From: a virus
Reading direction: 5' to 3' (one strand)
IMG/VR virus record: IMGVR_UViG_3300030060_007423
Location: 1-64,000 of that record
Length of the DNA: 64,000 bases
The notes under the pieces were generated by a model. It searched no databases, was not told the origin of the DNA, and saw only the letters and a program-made list of their open reading frames with translations. Each line of letters starts with the position of its first letter. Position 1 is the stretch's first letter. The position numbers and the translations under genes are program-made. Positions 1-7,698 of this stretch are shown in pieces.

Positions 1-2
1 CT

Positions 3-470
3 ATAGAATCCACAACAACAGTTACTCATGGTGGTGATTGGGATACGTCATCTACATCCATAGTTCGACTAGAATGTCCTTATAGAACTAAATCTGTAAT
101 TGGTGTACCGTATGATACATTTCCATTTATGAAAGAAATATTTACCAATATGTTTGCTGCTGTCATTGATTCAGACTTTTCACTGGAAGGTCCACCGTAC
201 CTTGCTAGGTATGATGTAGGTGACAGGCATAGTACCCATGTAGATAAAAATGACACATGGCCAAACAGACATTGGCTAGCAAGTATTCAATTATCAGACC
301 CTAATTTATATCGAGGAGGTGATCTTTATGTAGATAGGAGCTATGGTGACTTTACAGTTTACGGGCCACGAGATAAGGGCTGTGGTATAATTTACAATGG
401 GGATTTACAACACCTAGTTTCACCAATAACAGAAGGTTCAAGATATTCATTATCAGAGAGTGCTGGATAA
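3..470 (+). CDS. 2OG-Fe(II) oxygenase (prolyl-hydroxylase-like), 5' truncated
   Basis: The reading frame is open to the left edge, so the N-terminus lies outside the window; the first internal ATG at 129 is probably not the start. The visible part ends with the metal- and cosubstrate-binding half of a double-stranded beta-helix: an HxD motif (HVDKND), a distal His (LQHLVSP) and an Arg in GSRYSL that would bind 2-oxoglutarate. T4-like marine phages often carry such prolyl 4-hydroxylase-like enzymes, and their substrates are generally unknown. Family assignment is good; the substrate is not inferable. It is separated from the next gene by a promoter-like box. Confidence 0.8.
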   Translation: MESTTTVTHGGDWDTSSTSIVRLECPYRTKSVIGVPYDTFPFMKEIFTNMFAAVIDSDFSLEGPPYLARYDVGDRHSTHVDKNDTWPNRHWLASIQLSDPNLYRGGDLYVDRSYGDFTVYGPRDKGCGIIYNGDLQHLVSPITEGSRYSLSESAG

Positions 471-514
471 ATGAATGATTGTGCTTAACTAATCATTTTA
501 ATAGTAATAAGTTT

Positions 515-524
515 GATATTTATA
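515..524 (+). promoter_or_regulatory. Late-type promoter box GATATTTATA
   Basis: GATATTTATA lies about 18 bases before the ATG at 542, in the only gap between the oxygenase and the following genes. It matches the box seen before many structural genes in this window. Confidence 0.5.
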
Positions 525-541
525 TAATAGGTATAACATAG

Positions 542-907
542 ATGGCAAATAAGACAAAAATAAAGTGGAAGGATGCAAACATCAAATGGGATGATGCAAA
601 AAGTGAGCAAGACGCATACAACGACGAGTTTGGCCAATTTGAGTTTACCTGGAATGATGTAGTTTTAATTGAGGAAATTATTGATGCTGTTGTTGGTGAA
701 GGTGCCGGCGGTAGTGTACAATCATACGTAGAAAAGGCTGAGGAAGAAAAGAAGAAAAGACTTGTTAGATTAGTCATGAGAAGACGAGGTATTAAAATGT
801 ATGATGAACAAAAAGAAGTAAAAAATATAACTGCACATGTAAAAGATATTGAAATGATTGTAGAAGAAGTAAAAAAATCAATCGTATTGGAGAATATAAA
901 TGTATAA
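542..907 (+). CDS. Hypothetical charged protein (121 aa)
   Basis: Not recognised. The product is strongly charged, with a near-repeat at the N-terminus (KWKDANIKWDDA), an acidic middle and a Lys/Glu-rich helical second half containing RLVMRRRG. No Cys, signal peptide or membrane segment is seen. It is the first gene after a late-type promoter box and overlaps the next gene by 8 bases, so the two are probably co-transcribed and translated together with the tail fibre that follows. Its position suggests a tail or fibre accessory protein; that is inference. Confidence 0.65.
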   Translation: MANKTKIKWKDANIKWDDAKSEQDAYNDEFGQFEFTWNDVVLIEEIIDAVVGEGAGGSVQSYVEKAEEEKKKRLVRLVMRRRGIKMYDEQKEVKNITAHVKDIEMIVEEVKKSIVLENINV

Positions 908-1622
908 ATTGTATACCGATAAAACAGAAATTTTTGAATGTGATATTCAATTAACAGGTGCTAGTCTAAAAAATTCAAAGGCAAGATTAATTGTTGAGAC
1001 ACCAGATGTTAATTTACTTTTTAAGGGTGAAATATTAAAGGGTGGAAAATGTAGAGTTCCTGTTAAAAAATTAAAAGGAATTCTTGGTGAAACATCAGAA
1101 GGAAAAATAAAATTAGAAGTTATAGCAGATGATACATATTTTAATCCGTGGGAAAGCGAATTCAAGGTTGAAAGTAGTAAGCAAATTACTGTTGAGGTAA
1201 AATCACAATCATCAAATATAATTAAAGACGATTCTCCAAAAATGAAAGTAAATGTTCTAGGTGAAAACAATTCAACAACAAATACACCAGGAACTCGTGG
1301 ATATTCAGCATACCTTAAAAAGGGTGATGTAAAGAAGCAAAGAAAAAGTCTTAAAAAGTCAATTGAAAAAACAACAGGTTACAAACCAGCTAACGATGAA
1401 ATTTTTATTGAAGATGATATTACAATGTCAGAAAGAAAGCACATAGTAAACATAATGAAGTTATTAATTCGTGAAGATATTAATATCAAGAATCTTTCAA
1501 TAAAGAGAAACAAGCTAAATAAAATAGTTGCAGTATATACAAAAAGATTTCCAATAAACGAATCTGTAAAACCTAAAGTAATGGAAGGTGTTATAAAAGT
1601 ACTGTCAAAACTAAAAAAATAG
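900..1622 (+). CDS. Hypothetical protein upstream of tail fibre (240 aa)
   Basis: Not recognised. The first ~110 residues alternate hydrophobic and polar positions as in a beta-sandwich; the middle (about 110-150) is Ser/Thr/Asn-rich and looks like a linker; the C-terminal ~90 residues are basic and helical. The start ATG has a GGAG about 8 bases upstream and sits inside the end of the preceding gene. The tail-fibre gene follows after 12 bases. A virion or fibre-attachment role is plausible from context only. Confidence 0.65.
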   Translation: MYKLYTDKTEIFECDIQLTGASLKNSKARLIVETPDVNLLFKGEILKGGKCRVPVKKLKGILGETSEGKIKLEVIADDTYFNPWESEFKVESSKQITVEVKSQSSNIIKDDSPKMKVNVLGENNSTTNTPGTRGYSAYLKKGDVKKQRKSLKKSIEKTTGYKPANDEIFIEDDITMSERKHIVNIMKLLIREDINIKNLSIKRNKLNKIVAVYTKRFPINESVKPKVMEGVIKVLSKLKK

Positions 1623-1634
1623 GGAATGTAGGTA

Positions 1635-4600
1635 ATGCCCACAAATCTATCAGGCAGTAATATATCAGATACTTTTCAACAAGTTCTTCACACAACCGGT
1701 GATGGAAACATGTATGATGGTACGGGTTCTATTTTTATACCCCTATCAGCTAGTCATGAAATCACAACAGAACTTTCTTCATCACATGCATCTGTAGCAG
1801 ACTCACTAACACCAGGTGTTGACATAGATGCGAGAAATATAACAGCATCAGGAAATATAAGTTCTAGTGGAAATTTAATATTAGATAAAATTACAGGTCA
1901 AATAACAGCTTCTAAAATGATTATTGGGTCTAGTAATGAATTTGTAGTAACTGAAACTCATATCAAAACAAATACAGCAAATATAACTCACAATGATGGA
2001 AATGATGGTGTATTTTGGAAGTTCAAAGGTGAAAATGATGATAATCTTTTATACTTAAATGCACCTGAAGATAATGTTAAAATTGGTGGTGTACCGGGTT
2101 TAGGAGATAAAAAATTAACAGTAATTGGTGATATAAGTGCAAGTGGTGAAGTATATGCCAATAAATTTGTTGTTCAGAACACCCCAGCTTTAGGTAATTC
2201 TGGAGCTGAATTAAGACTTGGGGTTAATTCTAATTGGACAGCAACTCGTATAGGTAATTCTGGAGGTAGTACTATACTTGCTAGTCCAATAACAGCCTCA
2301 GGTGATATAAGTTCAAGTGGAAACATTTTTACATCTGGAAGTATTGGTGTAGGAACTGATAGTCCAGATGAAGCAATACATATCAAAGGACCAACACCTA
2401 GACTTAAAATAGAAGCCGCTGCAAACGGTACACCAAAAATAGAATTCAAAAACAATCAATCACCTACATTTGCTATTAAAAATGTTTTTGGAGATGGAGG
2501 ACTTCAAATTGCATCCGAAGGAGGTCCTGCAAAATCATTTGTAACTATTGGTGCAAATGATGGTGACATTATTGAATTAAGTGGTAGTGTAAATGTAACT
2601 GGTCCTGCAGGTACTATAACTGCATCAGGTGATATAAGTTCAAGTGACGGAATATATGCAAAAAATTATTATATAAAAGATGGGGAAGTTATTGCAGCCG
2701 CTGCAGGTACAACATTTTTTGGAAGATTGGGTCAAAAGACAACCATTACTGGTTCAAGAATTCTACTACAATCTAATGTAACAGCTTCAGGTGGTATACA
2801 AGCCAGCCATCTTCATGTTGGTGTAGGTGGAGTTCCAATTACTGATAGAATAGCACACTTAAGTAATTCAGGCAGTAGTACATACCTAAGACTATCAACA
2901 GTTGGAAATCACAACCAACTTATTGAATTCCAAAACCTACAAGAAGAACCAGATTTCACAATAGGAACTTATCATTCTGATGGTGGTTTTCAAGTCAGGT
3001 CCGATAACAAAACATTTTTAATAGTTGGTGCAGATGATGGTGACGAAATTTTTGCAAGTGGTAGTCTTAGAGTATCAGGTGACATAAGTGGTAGTGCAAC
3101 ATCAACAGGTTCATTTCAAGAAATTCGTACTAACTTTTTACGGGATATAGATGACCCAACAACTGGTATTGACTTTACATACGGTGACCAAGTACATCAT
3201 CGTGTTAACAATACTTCATACATAAGATTACGGGATACTTCTCAGGACATAGTAAGAATAAATGAAGGCTTTGCTGATATAGATTTTGAAGTACATGGTG
3301 ATAATCATTTATTATTAAAAACTGATGCAGCTGAAGATTATGTAGAAGTATCAGGTAGTTTAAGAGTTACAGGACAGGGTTATATAACTGCATCAGATAT
3401 AAGTGCAAGTAGTGAGATTATTGCGGAGAATTTGAGAGTGCCTGGAACACTTGCCTCAACTGGTATTTTTATAGATGCATTATCACCTGGTAAACCAACA
3501 ATAAATGCAAATAGTGGTAGGTTAATAATAGGTGCAGCACATTCATCATATACTGGTCAAGGTGTAACAATATTTTCATCAGGTTCAGGTGAAGGGCTAA
3601 AAATGGATGCGCTCGGAAACATAACAGCATCTGGTGATATAAGTGCAAGTGGTGAAATTTTTACAACTGACTTTTATGCACCTATTGGTATAAATGATGG
3701 GTATCATATTGGTGTAGGAGCAGCTGCAGGAAAACCTATACTTTCAATGGCAAACTCAGGCTCAGCCCTCAGAATAGGAGCAGATCACTCTACATACCTA
3801 GCAAGTGGTGTCAATATTTTTACTACTGGTTCCGATGGTTCAAAAGGATTATTTTTAGATAGTGGTGGTAACATAACATCATCAGGTAATATATCTGCAT
3901 CTCAAGGATTTTTTGATTATTTATACACTGGTGTTGAAATAGGTGAAAATGAAGTAACAGGTACCAATGAAGGTGCACTATTAAAAATTCATGCTTCAAG
4001 TTTTGCTTATAGTTCACAAATACAGTTCAAAGGTGCAGACACAGTAAGGTGGTCACTTGGTTTTCCATCCATAGCAGCTGGTGACAATGATTTTGTAATT
4101 CAACAGGGTTCAAATACAGCACTTAATGCATCAGGTAATTTTGTAATAAAGAGTGGTAGTAGCAATGTTGGTATTAATTATAAAGCTGGTGACGATATAC
4201 CTGCAAAATTATCAGTGGATGGGAACATATATACTACAGGCAATATAACAGCTTCAGGTAATATATATGTAGGTGATTATCTTTATTCTAATGGAAATTT
4301 TATTTTAGGTGAAATTGGTGGTCTTCAAAAGTTTGGTAATACTAATTTAACAAACGACTATTTAGGAAAATCACATATCTTCTCTACTGCTATAACAGCA
4401 TCCGGAGATATAAGTGCAAGTGGTATTGTAACTGTCAATCAATTAAGAGTTGATGGAAGAATATATCCAAACTATCCATTATCATCAGATCACTTTATAA
4501 GAAATACATCAGCTAATAACCCAATAGTAAGTGCAGTAGGTGGATTTCATACAGATGGAAATGTAACAGCTTCAGGTGATATAAGTGCAAGTGGGACAGT

Positions 4601-6368
4601 ATTTGCAGATAAATTTAGAGCAAGTCAATTTGGTGCTGATACTTCAACAAATAACTACGTAGCGTTTAATAGTACCCTACATCAAACTAATTTTGTTAAT
4701 GGTGGAACAACGTCTGCTACATTTGATAATTCATATATTGAATTAAATAGAAACATAACTGGTTCAGGTCAAATTTCAATGAGTGGTACTGGTGATCACA
4801 CTCTTGGTGGAAACCTAACAGTTCATGGTAGAATCAGGTCAGTAGGTTCTGATGTTACAATTGAAAATGGTACTATTACATTGTCAGGAAACATAAGTGG
4901 TAGTTTAACATCAACAGGTTCCTTTGCACATATTGTAACCGAGGGTGATACAGTTGAATTTAGAAGTGCTGGTAGTAAAATTGGTCAATTAAAAGTTGAC
5001 GATAGTACAGGATTTTCATTTGACACAGCAGATGGTACAGATAGAAAACCAGTAAGAATGGGTGAATTGCAAACTAAAACAATTCAAGTCGGTGGTAATA
5101 TAACAGCATCAGGTGATATAAGTGCAAGTAATGGAATAATAACTGCACACTCTTATGTAATACATAATAACAATTTAGCCACAAGACATGGTTCTGGTGA
5201 AATTGATTTGGGAAATGATAATGATATTATTGAAATACATGGAACAAGTATAAAGTTAGATGCGAACATAACAGCATCAGGTGGTATAAGTGCAAGTAAT
5301 GATATTCAAGGAAAAGGATTTTATACACCAACTGCAAGATTTTATGATGCATCTGCAAATAATGCAGCTATTCAAAGAAGTGATGGTGCAGCATTAGATA
5401 CATTACAACTAAAAGCGGACAGTGTAGAAACCACTACTATCAATTTAACAGGTAATATAAGCGCAAGTGGTCATATAAGTGCAAGTGGAAATGTAACAGC
5501 TGATAGGTTTATATCAAATGGACTTAATATTGGTATTGGAAATGCTTTAGAGGGTGTTCGTATTGGCTTTCAAAACTACACTCCTATTTCATTTGGAAAA
5601 GCCGCAAACCCAGCATTTTTCTATGGTGCAATAACTGCATCAAGTCGTATAAGTGCAAGTGGATTAGTAGCTGCAAATCAATTATATCTTGATTCAGGTG
5701 ACAATGGTATTGCATTTATTACATCTGCCTCAACCGCTAATCTAGGCGGGTCAATTGGACAACACAATGAAGGTATAGGAATCTCAATTCAACCAGGGAG
5801 TACATCAGCAGTTGCAACAGGTTTAATGATAACGTCATCAATATTTCCAGATGATAATACGGATCATAGGCATGGTATACATACTAAAGTTTCAATAGGA
5901 CGAGCTGTTGACTCAGGCTCAAGATTAAACTTTAATGTTTCAGGTTCATCAATGATTGGTAAGCGTGATATGGATTACTTAAACCATACACAAGTAGGTA
6001 TGGACGCACAAGGTGATATTATTAGACACGTATCAAATGTACAAACAATACCAGGTGCAATCTATACATTCTTAAGTAATGGAAATATTGGACTTGCAGA
6101 CAAAGACAGTGTAACTTCAACAGGTTCACTATTTATGGGTATTGGTTCTGGTGGTTCACAAAATGATGGATTGTTAATGAGAGGAGTAATCAAAACACAT
6201 ACATCATATGACCAACATTTTGGTGGGCCATTATGGTTAGGTGACAACGGCTCTGCATCAATTGCACCACCATCCGACGCTTCTGATATTGCAAGAATAA
6301 TTGGATATGTAATGAGTGGTTCAACAATATACTTTAATCCAGACAATTCATTTGTTAAGAGGTCATAA
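1635..6368 (+). CDS. Long repeat-containing tail fibre protein (1577 aa)
   Basis: This very large protein is built from about twenty copies of an ITASGDISASG-type unit (variants ITASGNISSSG, VTASGDISASG, ITGSGQISMSG) spaced roughly 50-100 residues apart, separated by Gly/Ser/Asp-rich beta-strand segments. Such architecture is typical of trimeric beta-structured fibres of marine T4-like phages. The last ~130 residues differ in character and end with IARIIGYVMSGSTIYFNPD, resembling the terminal domain found on other marine phage structural proteins. No S74-type chaperone domain is evident. The likely role is host-receptor contact. The start ATG is preceded by GGGAATGTAGGTA and lies 12 bases after the previous gene. 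Confidence 0.85.
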   Translation: MPTNLSGSNISDTFQQVLHTTGDGNMYDGTGSIFIPLSASHEITTELSSSHASVADSLTPGVDIDARNITASGNISSSGNLILDKITGQITASKMIIGSSNEFVVTETHIKTNTANITHNDGNDGVFWKFKGENDDNLLYLNAPEDNVKIGGVPGLGDKKLTVIGDISASGEVYANKFVVQNTPALGNSGAELRLGVNSNWTATRIGNSGGSTILASPITASGDISSSGNIFTSGSIGVGTDSPDEAIHIKGPTPRLKIEAAANGTPKIEFKNNQSPTFAIKNVFGDGGLQIASEGGPAKSFVTIGANDGDIIELSGSVNVTGPAGTITASGDISSSDGIYAKNYYIKDGEVIAAAAGTTFFGRLGQKTTITGSRILLQSNVTASGGIQASHLHVGVGGVPITDRIAHLSNSGSSTYLRLSTVGNHNQLIEFQNLQEEPDFTIGTYHSDGGFQVRSDNKTFLIVGADDGDEIFASGSLRVSGDISGSATSTGSFQEIRTNFLRDIDDPTTGIDFTYGDQVHHRVNNTSYIRLRDTSQDIVRINEGFADIDFEVHGDNHLLLKTDAAEDYVEVSGSLRVTGQGYITASDISASSEIIAENLRVPGTLASTGIFIDALSPGKPTINANSGRLIIGAAHSSYTGQGVTIFSSGSGEGLKMDALGNITASGDISASGEIFTTDFYAPIGINDGYHIGVGAAAGKPILSMANSGSALRIGADHSTYLASGVNIFTTGSDGSKGLFLDSGGNITSSGNISASQGFFDYLYTGVEIGENEVTGTNEGALLKIHASSFAYSSQIQFKGADTVRWSLGFPSIAAGDNDFVIQQGSNTALNASGNFVIKSGSSNVGINYKAGDDIPAKLSVDGNIYTTGNITASGNIYVGDYLYSNGNFILGEIGGLQKFGNTNLTNDYLGKSHIFSTAITASGDISASGIVTVNQLRVDGRIYPNYPLSSDHFIRNTSANNPIVSAVGGFHTDGNVTASGDISASGTVFADKFRASQFGADTSTNNYVAFNSTLHQTNFVNGGTTSATFDNSYIELNRNITGSGQISMSGTGDHTLGGNLTVHGRIRSVGSDVTIENGTITLSGNISGSLTSTGSFAHIVTEGDTVEFRSAGSKIGQLKVDDSTGFSFDTADGTDRKPVRMGELQTKTIQVGGNITASGDISASNGIITAHSYVIHNNNLATRHGSGEIDLGNDNDIIEIHGTSIKLDANITASGGISASNDIQGKGFYTPTARFYDASANNAAIQRSDGAALDTLQLKADSVETTTINLTGNISASGHISASGNVTADRFISNGLNIGIGNALEGVRIGFQNYTPISFGKAANPAFFYGAITASSRISASGLVAANQLYLDSGDNGIAFITSASTANLGGSIGQHNEGIGISIQPGSTSAVATGLMITSSIFPDDNTDHRHGIHTKVSIGRAVDSGSRLNFNVSGSSMIGKRDMDYLNHTQVGMDAQGDIIRHVSNVQTIPGAIYTFLSNGNIGLADKDSVTSTGSLFMGIGSGGSQNDGLLMRGVIKTHTSYDQHFGGPLWLGDNGSASIAPPSDASDIARIIGYVMSGSTIYFNPDNSFVKRS
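1833..5685 (+). repeat. Dispersed ITASGDISASG-coding repeats inside the tail fibre gene
   Basis: The DNA repeats a unit close to AACAGCATCAGGTGATATAA followed by GTGCAAGTGG about twenty times, always in the same frame, so the conservation is visible at nucleotide as well as protein level. The spacing is irregular, which excludes a CRISPR array. Such internal homology can drive recombination and length change of the fibre. Confidence 0.85.
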
Positions 6369-6370
6369 TC

Positions 6371-6931
6371 ATGAATTATCTTGAAGCTTCCCTTACATTT
6401 GAGTCTGATAAGATTTATTATTCTGATGGTACATCAACATTTGAAGTAATGATGGATTGGGAAGACTCATTGATGTCAGCATCAGCTGCCTATGTTTGTG
6501 AAGGTGGAGGTGATATATTGGAAGTAGGTTTTGGTATGGGCATATCTGCTGGCTATATGCATTCTCATTCAATCTCTTCTCACACTATAATTGAAAATCA
6601 TCCAGATATAATTCCTAAAGCAATTGCATGGGCAAATGAAAAATCAAATGTTACAGTTGTAACTTCAAGTTGGTATGACATTAAAGATTCACTATCAACA
6701 TATGATGGTATATTTTATGATACTTATGGCGACCAAAACATGAATAACTTTAGTTCATCACTAGCTAGTTTGACAAAGTCAGGTACTCGTGTAACATGGT
6801 GGAATAACAATAACTCTGCAACAAATTATTACAACATACATAATGTAACATATCAAGAAATATCAGTTTCACCACAAACAAATGGATATTTTAATCACAC
6901 AACATATTACTTACCAAGGAGACAGTTCTAA
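6371..6931 (+). CDS. GAMT/RMT2-type SAM-dependent methyltransferase
   Basis: The 186-residue product matches the guanidinoacetate / protein-arginine N-methyltransferase 2 family: a VMMDWE segment (residues 26-31), class I motif ILEVGFGMGIS (49-59), an acidic-loop segment IIENHPD (73-79) and DGIFYDTY (112-119), which corresponds to the family's DGILYDTYP acceptor-site segment. In this family the acceptor is a guanidino or amidino nitrogen. The gene lies 2 bases after the tail fibre gene and its last base is shared with the next start, so it is translated with virion genes. It may modify an arginine of a fibre or host protein; the substrate is unknown. Confidence 0.8.
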   Translation: MNYLEASLTFESDKIYYSDGTSTFEVMMDWEDSLMSASAAYVCEGGGDILEVGFGMGISAGYMHSHSISSHTIIENHPDIIPKAIAWANEKSNVTVVTSSWYDIKDSLSTYDGIFYDTYGDQNMNNFSSSLASLTKSGTRVTWWNNNNSATNYYNIHNVTYQEISVSPQTNGYFNHTTYYLPRRQF

Positions 6932-7662
6932 TGGCGGAGTTACAAGCAAGTTCGTTTAAGCGAGTGTCTGTAACATTATCAGATGGTACAAGCTTTGGTG
7001 GTGTACGAGCTGCAACCACAGGAACTAGTAATGGCTCTATTACAACCTCATTTAATGCAGCCGTTCAAATAATTAAAGATGCAGGTAGAGGTGCTGGAAC
7101 ATTTAGAGTTAGACGTGGATTTTTAGCATTTGATACATCAGGTATAACAGGTACTGTGTCATCAGCAACGCTTTCACTCACAGTTTCTCACGCCAGTGCA
7201 GACTTACCAAAAATGGCCATTGTTAGGGGAGAAGCCGATGGTTCTTCCACCGGTCATTTTGATTCTATTACTGGTTTCAATAATAGTGCAACTATGTCTG
7301 GAAATGTAACGGATTTAATTGATGGAACAAATGCAACTAACTTTTCTGGTGTTTCAACAAATACCACAGTTACAATTACATTAAATTCAACAGCCCGTGG
7401 AATTATTACATCAGAAGATGATTTGTACATAGTATTGGTTTCATATGAATATGATTACTTGCTTGTAGAACCATCAGGAAACGGATTTTTTGATGTAGGA
7501 CTTTATGGAACTAGTGTTGGTACCACATCATACCGACCTCATATTGATTATGTTGAAGTAGTTTCCGGGTATAGTCATGATGTAAATGGAATTGACTCTG
7601 ATGATATTGGTGAAATAAATACAATAGCTTCTGCAAATGTTGAATTATTTAATGGAGTATAA
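6931..7662 (+). CDS. Putative virion protein with DNRLRE-like beta-sandwich
   Basis: The segment RRGFLAFDTSGI followed by GTVSSATLSLTV resembles the start of the DNRLRE jelly-roll family, which is common on secreted and phage adhesins. The remainder is Ser/Thr/Gly-rich and strand-like, and SYRPHIDYVEV near the C-terminus matches the way such domains end. No Cys, signal peptide or membrane segment is seen. It shares one base with the methyltransferase gene and precedes a late-type promoter box. A decoration or fibre-tip role is inferred. Confidence 0.6.
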   Translation: MAELQASSFKRVSVTLSDGTSFGGVRAATTGTSNGSITTSFNAAVQIIKDAGRGAGTFRVRRGFLAFDTSGITGTVSSATLSLTVSHASADLPKMAIVRGEADGSSTGHFDSITGFNNSATMSGNVTDLIDGTNATNFSGVSTNTTVTITLNSTARGIITSEDDLYIVLVSYEYDYLLVEPSGNGFFDVGLYGTSVGTTSYRPHIDYVEVVSGYSHDVNGIDSDDIGEINTIASANVELFNGV

Positions 7663-7670
7663 TATTTATA
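7663..7670 (+). promoter_or_regulatory. Late-type promoter box TATTTATA
   Basis: AATATTTATATTAATAAAG directly follows the preceding stop. Reading it as a -10 box puts a start of transcription near 7677, leaving a short leader for a start at 7699. Confidence 0.5.
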
Positions 7671-7698
7671 TTAATAAAGTATGATTAAGGAAAACAAT

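Noticed and set aside
1833-5685. Regular repeats considered as a CRISPR array
   Set aside because: Repeats are in frame inside one ORF, are irregularly spaced and code for the same peptide.
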